Shown: in pieces, positions 10,691 to 23,304 of the stretch
How positions within the stretch are numbered: the first letter of the stretch is position 1
Layout of the letters: every line of letters starts with the position of its first letter
Assembly (NCBI GenBank): GCA_030248295.1
Contig: JASANH010000189.1
Location: forward strand, 1 to 64,000
DNA from: Mesodorylaimus sp. YZB2_4
Taxonomy: Eukaryota; Nematoda; Enoplea; Dorylaimida; Dorylaimidae
Direction of reading: 5' to 3'
Length of the DNA stretch: 64,000 nt
Made by a program: the position numbers and the translations under genes
The notes under the pieces: generated by a model
Database searches by the model: none
What the model saw: the letters and a program-made list of their open reading frames with translations, nothing else
What the model was told of the DNA's origin: nothing

Positions 10691-11402
10691 ATAGTCGGCC
10701 GAAGCAAGTACAAGCACTGTATTCTAGCACAGTGGGCAATTAGTGACCTCTCCACATCAAAAGAAGGAATACAGGGCCGTACAAAAAAATGAACAGCGAG
10801 GCTAACTTATCTTATCCCTTGACCCTTATCTTCCTTTTCGATTGTATTATGTAATGTGCATGACAGTATAAGCTGGCTGATAGGCCTAGAGAGGCTGTAG
10901 CCGATACTTTTGTCGTTTCCTTTGGCAGCCTTACTCGTTAGGGGTTCACGCTAAAATGCGCCTCTGCGTAGCAGATATTATGTATATCGTCATTTGCGTT
11001 GCTGTGAAAAATAAAACGCCCATTACCTTGTTATGATCGAATGAAAACATCTTATCGCATGCACATGAGAAGATACAGCGCCGTTGGCATATCCACAGCT
11101 GTAATGTGACTGATGGGTCCGGCTGATTCACAAATGCATGATTGCATAAACGAACAATAATCGTACTCGAATATAGTCACGCACAAAGTGCCCACTAGCT
11201 TGAAACGTGAAGCGTCAAGTCTTACATGCTCCCACGTCACAGTGGTTTGAACAACCTACGTAGATTCGGGACATGACCAATAAGATTGTCCATTAAACCT
11301 GAAGTGGCTATCATCATGCAGTAACGACATCATGTAAAAGACACAATAATCCCGATAAGCAGCATAAACATGCGCTAGATGAGCTTAGGTTGCATTGTGC
11401 TC
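10691..11402. other. Intergenic, nothing recognised
   Basis: Open frames are short and overlap on both strands without domain signatures. No repeat copy was recognised. Confidence 0.4.
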
Positions 11403-12378
11403 AGGGGCCATCCATAAATGTCAACCGCACAAAAGCTCGATTTTTTGACAGCTCCCTCCCCCCTCCCCCCTCCGACCGCATGCCTACCACTTCTCGCGAA
11501 CCCCCTTCAAAAATGGTCGACCTCTTCAGCCATACCCCCCTTCCCTTCCAAACACTGTTTTGTGAAATGTTTCATTTTGTGCTTTCTTGAGCTTGACAAG
11601 GTGCCTTCCCCTTCGAAGACATCTTTTTTTGATTCATGGAGCGGATTTCTATTCTGTAAACGCCTTCACAAAATTTTCCCACAACTTTTCCCCATATTTT
11701 TTAAAAAGTTTTGCGGGCTGGGCCGCACCAGCCCAGTTCTCTACGGGACTTCCGACCTGTCCCTAGAGGTGACCAGCTCTCACGGCAGGTTCACTGTGTC
11801 TCTCTGGGAGCGCCTTTACACGAGGGCATACTGGGTGGGAAGGGGCTTAGGCTTAGCTTAGGGACCTTCGCGACTGGTGTTCGAAGACAGTTTCCCAATT
11901 ATCTACTCCTTGGGTGGGCGTCCGCCACTTGACAGTAGCAGGGGTGTCGCCCGGAGCCAGGTGTCCAAAGCCAGCGACGAGCTATCAAACTGCAATCCTC
12001 CGTCGGAATAGAACCTCGGCCTCCCAGTCAGGGTTGCCGGCCAGCAAGGCGGATCAACGCATCAACCAGTTGAGCCTTCGCCTCCCAACTTTTCCCTTTC
12101 GGATAAGATATCATTCCAGTTGGGAATAAGAGTCCTGATGAAGCCGAACTGCATTATCGAGAATGAATGACCAAAGAGGAGAGAAGAGAAAAAGTTTTGA
12201 AGGTTTGAGAGCGCACTACTGGTGAAGACAAAAGGTGTTTTTTTGCCATCAAAAGTTTAAAAATTTGCTGCGATCAACCATTGGCTGCTACCCCTCCCGC
12301 GACCGCACCTGACCACTTTTTGACTTTTTGGTAGCCCCCCCCCCCTTAGGCTTCGGTCGACCCTTATGAATGGCTCCT
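11403..12378. mobile_element. TIR element, 'GGGGCCATCCATAAATGTC' family, with nested SINE
   Basis: The left end GGGGCCATCCATAAATGTC and the reverse complement of the right end, GGAGCCATTCATAAGGGTC, match with few mismatches, and TCA flanks both sides. C-rich and G-rich tracts follow each end. Related single ends occur near 23434 and 38229 (ATCCATAAAGGA variants). No transposase frame is present, so it is non-autonomous. A tRNA-derived SINE (family C) sits inside on the minus strand. Confidence 0.65.
11740..12095 (-). repeat. tRNA-derived SINE family C, copy 1
   Basis: Read on the minus strand: an A-box-like AAGGCTCAACTGGTTGATGC, then a B-box-like GAGGTTCTATTCCGACGG, then GCAGTTTGATAGCTCGTCGC. 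The same order recurs at 22768 (+) and 18500 (-). Body and boundaries are degenerate. Confidence 0.5.
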
Positions 12379-13829
12379 CATTGATTTAGTTGCTCAAGCA
12401 CTTTACAATGTATTGGCCGCTTCACGGTGGCCATGACAGTTATTACACCATTCGCTGATGCAATGACTTCACTACACTTTATCTAGCTCCTCCTACCGTG
12501 TTACTCTCTCTGAGCTACCCTGCGCGCGGTCTACAGGTACAGTAGAGTCGCGACATGCGCTAGTCCAAAGGGATACAGAAATACTGTAATTAGTATGTAT
12601 GCAACATGTTTCGCAATTCACATAAATACATACACAAAGCTAAGTAATTTTTAGAATTACCGCTTTTTAACAAACAGAAATGTTTAGAATCCATTAACAT
12701 AAAGGTAGTTTCCTTGAATTATAAGAAAACACTTTAGGATGTGTCATTGACGCCCGCGTTGCAATAACATCCGAATCTCGCGTGAGTCGCACTCGATAAT
12801 GTCTCTTCACTTTTGTACCCAGCAAACGAGCTGCTGCCACATCGAATGGTCTTGGAATACAGCAACAGTTATATTTAAGCCAAACTGCCCAAGTGACCAA
12901 GGCCAATACTGTGATTATTAGTAATCTAAAATGATCGGATGCTCTGGTTCAAAAATTCGAATGCCGTAGGAACTCATATGCATACCCGATAATGCAAACC
13001 AGGCTGTAATTCAACTCGCAACATTGGGCGTGACAACACAGATAATCGCACCTATAACAGAAGATTACAATCAGTCTGTACTTACGTTCGAACTAAGCCT
13101 ATCCCAGACTGATTCCCAAACTCCAATTTATATAGTTAAGCACACCAAGCTATTTATGTGGGGAATTTTTCTTTATGGTCATGTGGACTGTTATGACATG
13201 GCGTGGGGGCGGGGCGGGGCATGGGCACCGTGGTGACGGATCTGTGAGACAACACTAAAGTATAATGGCTGATCAGTTCGACTCAATCTCTTGACTGAAA
13301 CTCCACTTACAGGAAGTATACAGTAAGGATCTGATGTGGATCTGCGAAATGCAACCTGTCCGACCGCAACTGGTACGCACGAACATCAGCTTGGCATACT
13401 TGAGCCCCCGCCTGAAATGGCTTGATGCAAATCATTAAAACTGTCAGATCCTGCAGCAGTAACACTCGACTCAAGGGGTGGTGGTATTGCAAAAGGTGCG
13501 ATCACAATCACCCAACCTACCAGCACAGGTATTGTTCACTGCCGCCATCACTGGCACTGGTGTGGACTTACGTAGGGCCGAGAGCCACCTATTACATCAT
13601 TTCGTGACAGAGTACTGAATTATGCTGACTGATTCACTGGCACAATAATAGGTGTGTGTTTTTGGCCTGTATAGAGGTCGGGGTGGGTGGAGGGGGAGCA
13701 TCTTTCTGCCTTCTGGCCGTCTTACTCATAATCAGGTAAAAAGTTGCCTTCGTCGACCGCTCGATAGGCTCCTCCAGACGAGGCAGAAACCCGTCTGGTT
13801 GATTTCTCTGAACCCTACGGCTAGGAGGT
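12379..13829. other. Intergenic, no gene recognised
   Basis: Only short frames, with no domain, splice-consistent model or repeat family identified. A G-rich stretch lies at 13200-13235. Confidence 0.4.
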
Positions 13830-14306
13830 CTACCTGGAGGTTTTCGAGACCACCCCCCATCCCCGCGGTATCTGCTCCATTATGGGGCTATCCAGCCTGT
13901 AACATGCCTCTAATAAACTTTGTAGTGACTCCACCATAAATCGATCCACAAAACTTACCACCCACTCCTCATCATACACGTATCCTTCAGGCGCAAAGTA
14001 CAGAGGATTCGCTGATGCCGAATTCAACAAGAATCCTCTCCCAGCCCCAGAAGCGAATTTTTCAAAATTTTCAGAATGTTGGGCCTGACTACTTTTCGGG
14101 ATATAAAACCTCAAATTAAACGTATCCTCTAGCATTCCATTGGCTGCATCGCCGCCTAGGGGCATTTCGAGACCGTCGTCCGAATCATGTTGCGCAATGA
14201 GCACTCTAGCGCTACCAAAGCGCACAGTACCTTTCGGCGATGTGCGCTGATAGAAGGTGTGCAAGAAGAGCAACGAGTAGAAGAAGGCGAGTTGAGACGG
14301 GGCCAT
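13830..14306 (-). CDS. Hypothetical protein, possibly secreted
   Basis: A 158-codon frame starting MAPSQLAFFYSLLFLHTF, which resembles a signal peptide. It is followed by a balanced, globular-looking sequence with motifs such as FNLRFYIPKSSQ and APEGYVYDEEW; no family is recognised. An overlapping frame starting at 14335 (MAKLYTVFSSNGPVSTRLLL) also reads as a signal peptide and runs to a GTACTG donor-like site at 14228. The first exon could therefore be in the other frame, spliced into this sequence. Single-exon coding is possible but unproven. Confidence 0.35.
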   Translation of the reverse strand: MAPSQLAFFYSLLFLHTFYQRTSPKGTVRFGSARVLIAQHDSDDGLEMPLGGDAANGMLEDTFNLRFYIPKSSQAQHSENFEKFASGAGRGFLLNSASANPLYFAPEGYVYDEEWVVSFVDRFMVESLQSLLEACYRLDSPIMEQIPRGWGVVSKTSR

Positions 14307-14606
14307 TTGAACTAAACACTGTGTACAGCTTTGCCATCAAGGCAATGGAAAAGCGGAAACAAGCCGTCGGTGTTCTTTGGGGGGCGAGGGACTCTGAATG
14401 ACGCAACTGAAAATAGCATTATTGAAAATTCTTGTCATCAAAATTCTCGTTATTCCATGCTTTTGATTGTGCTTTGATGAAAAGCTTTGATTGCAGATTT
14501 GATTACGCCATCAACACAATGCATTAGAAAACGAGCATTCGTCGACTCTTTCTAGAATATACTTGATCACACAAAAAGTGCTGTCAAAAATAGCCTCTCC
14601 CTTGGC

Positions 14607-14990
14607 ATGCAAAAATCGATACCTACGATCCAGGAATGTCGAGAAAACAAGAAAAGGAATCCAGTTTTTGTCGCATTATTTATGATCGCGGCCCTCCCAT
14701 CGCCGATGAAAGGCAAGGCCTGTTTTTCGTGCAAAGGTCAGGCTGCGGAGGTTCTTCTAGTCCAAAAGACCAGTTTGATTGTTCAATATTGTGACTGATA
14801 AAGAACTTTGCACCGGGTAGAAACGCAAAACGGTTCCTTATTCAACAAAAAAACTGGTATGTATTTGCAGGGTAAGCCTGCCAGACCAGCAATGCCCTTT
14901 GTATAGGGAAGATTATGCAATTTTTTGCTTCAAATGTTACAAAGTAAAACCGATGAAGACAGAAACAACATAAAGTATGTTTAAACATAA
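14607..14990 (+). CDS. Candidate small two-exon cysteine peptide
   Basis: A frame from 14607 has a hydrophobic stretch (NPVFVALFMIAAL) followed by KACFSCK and a donor-like GTCAGG near 14736. Downstream, 14886-14970 encodes QQCPLYREDYAIFC and FKCYKVKPMK before TAA, giving a CxxC...C...CxxC arrangement if joined. The only phase-compatible acceptor skips a better AG just upstream, so the join is doubtful. Confidence 0.2.
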
Positions 14991-15308
14991 TTTTAACACG
15001 GAAAAAAGTGTTTCATAACCAAAATTTAAAGTTCCAAAAATTTAAATTTCCCGCGTATGTTTTATAGTCTTGTCGAGACACTAGCTGCTTATGTCAATGT
15101 GACCCATTTATATCGCTGGCTCGTTCAAAGACTAGTGTGCGCGGCGTGGGTCTCCACACGTTTTCGTTTTCTGGTTTCTTCTGGCGGCGTTGTCATCCGT
15201 CGTCACTCACTTTGCGTGTTTTGACTTCGTGGCGTCCAGTTGGTCGATTCAATTGTGATTTTCCTCTCACGATCGCTTTCAATATTTCGTATACCAGACT
15301 TGTGCACG

Positions 15309-18300
15309 ATGGCAGGAAATTCTATCCATGGCAAAAAACGAATGGACATCAGTGATGATTTCTTCGCTAGACGGTAAGAAATGTACAAGATACAGTATAG
15401 CCTTTCCTAATATATAAGTACAAAACGTTCAGCCAAAACAAAAAATAAACTTGAATCGGCACTCTTTTACTTTTTGGTTATGTTCTTAAAGTTTTAACTA
15501 ACATGTTTAATTCTTTTAAGCGGCCATGTCACCTTTTTTTCCAGGGCCCATTTTTCCCAGGTTTTCGCAGGTGATTCCCTTTGGTCGCAGCTAACTCAGA
15601 CGCGGCATTGGTATAGTATGACGACACTCCGACCTAACCGTCGACACCATGGGTATAGTTAAACGACACCTTGTGTTCTGTAGCAATTTTTTGAAAAGTT
15701 AAAAGTGAGGTAGCCAAAGCTTTCTCGTCTTGAAAGCATGCAACACGCAAAAAAACCATTATATTGAGTTGAAAATAAAATTAAAAAAACCATTAAACAT
15801 GTTATCTGGAACAAAATTTACAAAGGATGTTCACGAAGGTCTCGTCGCTGACATCCAAGTTGGCCGATTGTTCAGGGCAGCAACATTGAGCAATTTGAAC
15901 CAATTTGGGATCAACCCTAGCGGGCACATGCACAGCTGGCATGGCGAATGAGCAAAGTTTCAGGTGCTGTCCAAAAAGGACTAAGATAAGGCAAGAAAAG
16001 AACACGGGAGCTGAAGCATAGTGGGTTGGCATTGAGAGCCATCCTAGAAATTTACTGCTTGTAAAGTTATAGCACTTTATATATATTTTCTCTTTCTCAC
16101 CTGTCGTACTTCGAAAATTTTTTGTGGCTCGCCAAAGTAGACTACTGCCCCTTTGTCTTTGTGCCGAAGGTCAGGTCGAGGTGTCGTCATACTATACCAA
16201 TGCCCTCAGGCGCTGTGGCCAAATATAGAATTTTCAATCTAAATTCAGTGAATAACTTCCCGGGCTGTCTATATCGTTTTTACTTAATTAGGATAGGGTG
16301 CAGGAAAAAATTCCTGGTGTGTACGGTGGTAGTTGGGCGGAAGCAGTAAACGTTTTGGGCTTAGCACAAAGTGAGTCGTTTTCCGAGTCCAACCAAAAAC
16401 TTCCATAAGAGTCAGTACGGAGCAGGGCTGTCGAATCGACCCAAACTTTGCTTTGGCCCTCCTACCGACATCAGGTAGGTTGCGTGGCCCTAAATGGCAA
16501 ATCATGTTTGGTGTAAGTTTGGTTGAGGCGGTTGTTTGGTGAGGCTATAAGAGAGAAAGCAGACAAAGTGCAACAGTGCCGAAACAGGTCAACTCATTGC
16601 CAATAGGAGACCAATAACAATGCTTATAACAAATTTTTCTAGGGATTCGGTTGCCGTTGCTGGTTCTGAATTTCAGCAGGAGCTGCTGGAGAAACTATCG
16701 GAGCTGCGTTCGATTTGGGACGAGGTTGGCATGACTGAAGAACAGCGTCGAGACCGCATGGAAACAGCGCTGAATCACCTGAAGGTGCTGTTGACAGAAA
16801 TGGTTGATGAAGAAAACTGCATGCGCGACACATTGCAAACAAGTTTGGACAGCTCGAAAAGGGAAATCGACACGCTTTTGAAACAGTTGCGTCAGCCGAG
16901 GCCGGTAAGTTGATTTTTTGAAGTACTGTGATGCAGATATACGCAAGGGAAGTAGATATATTCGATGCTGTTGAATGACGAATTCAGAAGTGCGTTGTGT
17001 ATCTTCCAAGTGTGGGCAAGGTCTGCTGGGTTAGAGGGGGTTGGGATCAGATCAGATCGCCCAAACCTGATCTGATTGCGTGTGAGACAGGTCAGGCCAT
17101 GTCAGGTTAGGTTTGGGTCGAGTCGAGGCGAGTGAGTGACTGTTTACCTACAGTACTGTTGGCTGGCTGGACAATTGGCCTGAGTTTAGAGGCCAAGGCT
17201 TGGTCAGTCAGGGTAGGTCTTGGTCCTGCCCGCATTCGATTCGATCGCTTTTGCTTGCTTCCTTTTCTTTCTTCCTGCTGGACCGAAGGTGGGGTGGGGG
17301 TTTCGAGAGGAAGGGTTCAACGGCCTGGCCTGTTCAACAGGGGGGTATTACCCCGCCCATACTCAGTATCTTCTAGAATCAGCGGGGGAGGGTGGTCATC
17401 CTTTTCATCAAAACAAAGTCTTTCACCCGAGGCCAACTGTTTGCTGGCAGACTCTCATAGCTCCCAATGTTTCCATTGTTTTTCGGTTATTCTTTGCTTC
17501 TACATGCCAGCTCAAGGGGCTTATTTTTTATTCTATGTACGACGAAGTCAAAAAATACGTGTTTTCATTGCTGTCAATGATAGCCTGGGATCCCAATACC
17601 AACGTTTTGTCTTCAGGATTTTGCATAAGTTGAGGCAAAAGCACGCTAGGCTGGAAAGTACTATCTGTTTATAGCCTGTAGCAGCTCTTAAAAAACAGTT
17701 CTAGGGGCCAGCATCGACCGACCCGGGTGTGAGGTCACCAAACCGACCCGACCCAGGGGCTGGATCGGCCCGACCCGATCCAGAACCGACCCGATCCGAC
17801 CGACCCGACCCAAACCGACCCGACCCAACGTTGTATTGCGCCCACTCATTTGTTTTCTGGCATGATGCACTTCGTTCCTTTGATAAAGGACCATCGATGT
17901 CAGAAACTCGCAGTCAAGGAGGAAGGGGCTGACGGATTTCGGACAAAAACGGACAGGGGAGGAATAAGTTAACGTTATTGTCCCTTGTGTCATGCTGTCT
18001 GAGCTGACAGCGTAGAATTTCACAAATTTTTCTCGTCCAACTTCACCTGCAATATCTCGTTCCGTTTTAGACTTGACTTCTTAGAGTGGAAGGTGGCTGG
18101 TATGAGGACAGCTTTTTATATGTTTTTGGGGTGGACCTCTACCTACCTCAAATTCCTATGGTTTTTGCCAGTTGCCAGCCAGCAGTCATACTGACGAGCA
18201 GCCATTGTGAGGCTACTAACTCTTATGGAAGGTTCCCTCTGACAGCTCCACTAAGGGCTGCTCCCCGGATGATAGAGAACAAGAACGGAGGGCCCCGACT

Positions 18301-21257
18301 GGCAATTGGACCAGTTTTCTCAATCTAGGGTGGCATGGGCGTCCACCACTTCCACCTCCAATTGAATTCCTGGTGAGTCGCCCAGGGCCAATTCCCTCTC
18401 TGAGAACGCGTTTCCTAAACTGATGTCTTCAGCCAGAATAGAACTGACGCGTTACAGTCAGGGTTGCCCCCAATCAACCTCTTACAAGCCGAATGAGCCC
18501 CTGCGCTCCTATGTGCACAGAAGGTGGGTGGGGTCGAAAATTCAAAATAGCGTCGATGTCATGCATGGGCGGCCAGTCCAGTGGGTTAAACTGTCGATCG
18601 TAGCTGCCTGCATGAAGACATGACTGGACGCCAGACAAGATATTTTGGCGGGAATTCAAAATTCCGATCCGGCCGACCCACAGCTTGGGTCGGTTCCCCC
18701 AAACCGATCCGGCCCGGATCGGCGGGTCGGTTCAGCCGGGTCGGTGGGTCGGTCGATGCTGGTCTAGGGGCGGGAGGAAAGCTGTCATGGCTTTAGTTGG
18801 TATGGTTTAAGCGCGTAGGCTGGTATTGAGACAGATTGCGTACTCATTGATCTATTTCGGTTGATATGTATAAGGATTAGCGTTCGTTTGGGATCGGGAC
18901 CGGGACTCGCTAAAATTCGGTCGGGATCGGGATTTTCAGAGTAGTTTTTTCACTTAATTCGCTATAGGTAACCTACAACCCACCCCAAGTAGCCAGCAAA
19001 TGTGAAGTGTGCTTCATTTAAAAAAAAGGCTCATACGTAAAAAAAGAAATGTGCGGAAGATTCCGTAATCCCCACCTGTCGTTAATTGCTGTCGCTAAAT
19101 ATTGCATGTGGTTCTAGGCTTTCCTTCAAGATAGCGGGCGCACGTATTCTCTGTTAGAACTCGAAGAGAAATGTCGCACATTGAAACAAGAACTGATCGA
19201 GGAGCGAGATGCCCGACTCCGTGAAAGAGACCGTTTGTTAGCCGAGTTCGCTCGCTTTTGCGTTCGAATCGATGTCCCCGATCATGACTTCGACAAGTCG
19301 ATTGTTCCAGAAAAGGCATCTTTGGAAGCTTTGAAGGACGATGTTGAACTGGTCAAAAAACAATGGGCAAGTCAATTATTGCAATATGGTTGGTTAGTCA
19401 GAAAGTAGTGGGAGCCTTTATTGAGTTTTCATCTCGAGTGACGTGAACTTTTGGTCAGATAGCAGAATTCTGTCTCTGAAGATGAGAAGTACGGTCCTGT
19501 TCTGGTTGGGGTAGCTGATTCGCTTTTGTCTCATCTGACGATGAGGTCTCGTACAATTAATAGAAAGACGTTTCTTTTCAGCAATCGAATTTGAAAGTTT
19601 ATTGCGAAAAGCGAGCGAATATTATGAAATTGGCCGCTAAAATACAAATTAATCAAGCGGATCTCACCCCTTTTCAACGACATGTTTTTGTCGAAGACGC
19701 TTTGCATCGCGATATTTCTTTGGTTCTTTCCGCTAAAAACATGGAGGCGCTGACTGATTTGGAACAGATGGTATGACTTTTTCATGCCTTTTCTCTTGTG
19801 TTGCATTCACATGTCTAGTTTCTTTTTAGATGCAAGATAAATACAATGCGTATTTGGAAGAAGTTCGTGAACGTATTGGCGTTGTGCAGCTCGAATTGAC
19901 TAAGTGGTGGGATCAATGCCACGTGCCTGTAGCTGAGCGTGAACGCTTCCATACTGTCGATCCGGGTAAGTCAGCGGATGATGTTTAGGTTTTAGCCCGC
20001 GATGCAGAACAGCCGAGCTTGTTGAGCAGTCTGATGCCGTCAGAGTCTTGATGCTGATTGCTGGCTGATGTCAATACTTTTTTAGAATTGGATCCAGAAC
20101 AAGCTGTCCAGCAATATAACGATGAGATCGTTCATTGGCGCGCCTTTTACGAATCGCGGAAGACAGTTTTGGACAAGATCGGCGAATGGGAACGACTGTG
20201 GCAAGAACACGTTGAATTCGAAGTATGATCCTTTTCAACTTGATCATGCGCGTGCACTAAACTTGCAGCGTTGTTTCAGGAACGCGAACGCGACACGAAT
20301 CGATATAATAATCGGGGAGGGGCTCTCCTTCAAGAAGAAAAACGACGCAAGAAAGTCCAGACTCTTTTGCCTCAGGTAAGCAGGTTGGAATAGGGCTCGA
20401 CCAACTTCGTGTGGATTACTCGTTGGCTTATATGCAGGTTTACAAACAATTGGCGGCAATGGTTGCAGAGTACGATATGGCTCATCCAGGTGCCCCGTTT
20501 TTTATGGATAACATTCCTGTAATGGAGTACATCGACTCGATTGAAACCGAATATCAAGAAAAGAAACGAAGGGAAAAGGAGGAAAAGGTCTGTGTCTAAT
20601 CGTAAGCTTGTACCATATTAATCTTTTTTTAAAATTCTTTTCTGTGTTGTAGGAAATGTTGAAAAAGCAGCAATTGATGGCTGAAAGACTGTATGGAGCA
20701 GTTCCGAATACGCCAGGATCTCAAAGGAAGCGCGTTGGTACTAGCGCATCGACGACGCCGTCCAAACAAGCGTCACCAAATAAAAAGGTGGTGTGCTTTG
20801 GGGACTCTCTTGTGCCCGTTATGATTCTACTTCTAGTTTTTCAGCTGGCCAGCCACTCAAAAGCATACATTCATTCGAGCCTGGCTCCACGATCACCGAT
20901 TGCCAACAAGACATCAGTTCAGGCGGGTCCTGGTTCAGCCAATCAGAAACCGCCATCCGGACTTCCCGTACGTGCACAAACGGTGAAACGAAAAGTGTTA
21001 TTGGAGCAACAAGGCGATACGGCCGACAATCATGCTACCATTGTGGCTGGAGCTGCTGCCGAAGGTCATAGCGTTTTATCGACTGGCTCTTATGGCGAGT
21101 TTGCGGTGAGTAGCAAGCATGGGGCATTGAGCTCTTGTTCCTTCAGGCTAAAACCTTGAATGTCGTCTTGCCCGCACCACTTATTGTCATAAAAGCGGGG
21201 TTCCCACGAACCCTGAATGCTCTGAAAAACCCTAATTTTAAGTCCTCGCCCTGTTAA
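15309..21257 (+). CDS. PRC1: PRC1/Ase1/MAP65 antiparallel microtubule cross-linker
   Basis: Eleven exons: 15309-15373, 16643-16904, 19118-19366, 19582-19770, 19830-19965, 20086-20222, 20280-20375, 20438-20587, 20653-20787, 20845-21105 and probably 21147-21257. Phases agree at every junction, giving about 596 residues (human PRC1 is about 620). Exons 2-6 are a coiled-coil rod with family landmarks (LRSIWDEVGMTEEQR, LTKWWDQCHVP). Exon 7 carries the microtubule-binding signature NRYNNRGGALLQEEKRR. Exons 9-10 are the basic, Ser/Pro-rich C-terminal tail ending GSYGEFA, like the vertebrate TYSEFA. PRC1 bundles antiparallel microtubules at the anaphase spindle midzone for cytokinesis. Intron 3 appears to use a GC donor (TGG|GCAAGT). 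Intron 2 holds a hAT-like element. The last exon is the least certain; its frame runs into repeat-like DNA and stops at 21255. Confidence 0.9.
17708..18762. mobile_element. hAT-like non-autonomous element with 8-bp target duplication
   Basis: Starts CCAGCATCGACCGACCC and ends with its inverse, GGGTCGGTCGATGCTGG (one 1-bp offset). It is flanked on both sides by identical TCTAGGGG (17700-17707 and 18763-18770), the 8-bp duplication typical of hAT. Both ends carry arrays of GACCC/GATCC motifs in opposite orientation. No transposase frame is seen. A minus-strand SINE family C copy lies inside. Confidence 0.88.
18180..18505 (-). repeat. SINE family C, copy 2, nested in hAT-like element
   Basis: On the minus strand it shows GGGCAACCCTGACTG, then CAGTTCTATTCTGGCTGAAG and CATCAGTTTA, aligning by eye with the copies at 11740-12095 and 22768-23020. 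It lies wholly between the TIRs of the 17708-18762 element, so it inserted into, or moved with, that element. Confidence 0.5.
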
Positions 21258-23304
21258 ACCCCTGAAATTCTGGATTTTCTGTTCTAAAAACCTTAATTTG
21301 CGCGCGCTATCGCGACCAGTGTCGTTCTTTCTAGTCCAAATTTTGAATTTAGAAGGTAGAGTCGTACGTCGTCCGCGTCAAATATTTATTATCGTTACCA
21401 AAAGTTTTGAATTTTGGCTTATTAGGAACCTTAAAATAGCCCCATTTTCAATTTTTAAAGTCCGTGGGAACCCTGTAAAAGGAGTCAGCTGCAGGTGAGA
21501 GAGATCATTTCAGAAGGGCACTTCCTGAAATATGTTGCAATGGGGCTGGGATAAGTCTAGTAGATGCTCACTGAATGCGATGGAGGATCATTATATATGG
21601 CCCAAGCATTCAAATTGTCAACGTGTCATTCGTTAATGACATGTTTGGCGCCGTGACTTTGGCAAAGTGACAACTTAGCTCCTACTGGGTTTGCAGCATT
21701 TGAGATTGTTGCTGAACATACCATTAGCTTGGACAATCCATGGCGGCTTCGCTAATATCTTCCCTTTGTTGGGGAACTTTCTTCTGTTTGTCCTCGGATG
21801 CGCTAAAAGCTCGCTGTATTTCAGAACATTTTACGCTCTCGCGGTCTAGACGGCCAAAGTAGCTTTATTGGCCCTCAAGCTCGTAGTAGCCCGTCCAAAA
21901 TGGCACGTTTGCAGTGATTTAATAGGACAATATTTTTTAGCGCTTGTAAGAGTACGAACTAGTAGTATATGTGTTCTTGGACATTGGTGTGTCTTCAGCG
22001 CTTTGCGCATTATGTGCGTGACATGTATGATTACGAATGTAAGTAATTTTCGATAGTCGGTGATTTTTTGGACGGCATTACTTATCCTATTATCTTATCA
22101 TGTCACCTTGTGAGCACGAATGCGCGTGTATTGGATCTTGTAATAAAGATATGGACGGGCTGAGGTGTTAGGACATAACGACCTCTAATGTGACACACAA
22201 ATGAGTTAGCTGCGGTAATTCGATTTCTAGGCTGGTGTTGGCGCTAATGTGGCAGCAGTGGTATGTTGGTAATTAGCTATGCATGTCTGCTGACACCACA
22301 TGTCCTAGTCAAGCAGGTGCACTCGACCTTAGACATCCCGGTGCAGAGTGGAGGAAGAGAAGTGTTTGGCGCTGAGCTCAGGGCTGACGGGTAGCCAAGG
22401 TTAGTCTGCTGTGTGGACGAATCTTTGAAACGTTGCGCGTCAAGTGGCTCATGTAAATGGTGTAGTCCAGCGGATCCAGCCACTGGCTTACCTAGGCTCA
22501 TGTGTGATGGTGAAAGGCTCGTGCCATTAAGATGGATCAGTCCATACACCAAACCGTCAAATGAAACAACGAGTAACTTGAAAATCATTGTACGTCAGTT
22601 CAATTTTCAATATCTTTTATCTGCTGATAGATTAGCTGTAATTGAAAATGAGACTTCGATAAATTATCCTCCATGCATGCATGATTTATTCACTTCATTG
22701 GGCAACACCCATCACGCGCAACCTGATCGCGTGTGGCGTGCCTATCTTGGGCAATTAACAGAGTCCTTCTCGGTGGCTCAGTTCTGCTAGCAACAGTGAC
22801 TGCGAGGCCGCAGTTCTGTTCCGGCTGAGGACGGCAGTTTAATCCTAGTTTAAGCCCATTCTCAGGGTGGGAGATGGTCTTCGAGGGCGATTTAGTAGCT
22901 TCGTCGCTGGCGGCCTGCACACCTGGCACTGATCGACTCACATGGTCAAGTGACGGCAAAGAGCGAGCAGAGAACTTGGAAACTGGTCCTAAGGATTTTC
23001 CTTTCTCGCCCAGTGTCATCCTGGGACGCTGATGCTGGCACAGGGCTTTCGTCTGGAGGTGCTCCTGAAAGGGAATGTAGCCCGTGCAGACAGGTGTGGG
23101 GGAGAGTGTGGCGGGTTAGTGTCGCGACTGCACATGCCCTAGAAACATCAACCGACTCGGTTGACGTCTCCCAGCCAGGGGAGAGTATCGATTACTCTCT
23201 CACACTCGCCATGGCCTACCAGGCATCAAGGCTCAGAGGTTTCGATCTCCCGGCCGCCAGGAATGCTGGTTACACCGGGGACACATTCGAGGGGTAAATG
23301 GGTG
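21258..23304. other. Intergenic with SINE-like DNA
   Basis: No gene recognised. 21190-21480 repeats short phrases (GGGTTCCCACGAACCCTG, AAAACCCTAATTTT, GTGGGAACCCTG) and looks like a degraded repeat. A SINE family C copy follows at 22768. Confidence 0.4.
22768..23020 (+). repeat. SINE family C, copy 3
   Basis: TCGGTGGCTCAGTTCTGC (A-box region), GCCGCAGTTCTGTTCCGG (B-box region), then GGACGGCAGTTTA and TAGCTTCGTCGCTGGC, in the same order as the copies at 11740 and 18180 in reverse. The 3' limit is unclear. Confidence 0.5.

Larger units (their letters stand above)
16905..19117 (+). other. Intron 2 of PRC1 with repeats
   Basis: A 2.2-kb intron. It holds GATCAGATC/GGTCAG-type simple repeats (17045-17120) and the hAT-like element at 17708-18762. 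After that there is a GGGATCGGGACCGGGA motif run (18890-18940) like the subterminal repeats of other elements here. Confidence 0.75.

Noticed and set aside
13652-13939. Plus-strand 95-codon frame
   Set aside because: It overlaps the more protein-like minus-strand frame at 13830-14306, is rich in R, P and G of low complexity, and has no signal or domain.
14868-14990. Splicing the CxxC peptide at the nearest AG (14870)
   Set aside because: That acceptor puts a stop immediately in frame for the only good donor; only a weaker downstream AG works, so the gene is listed at low confidence.
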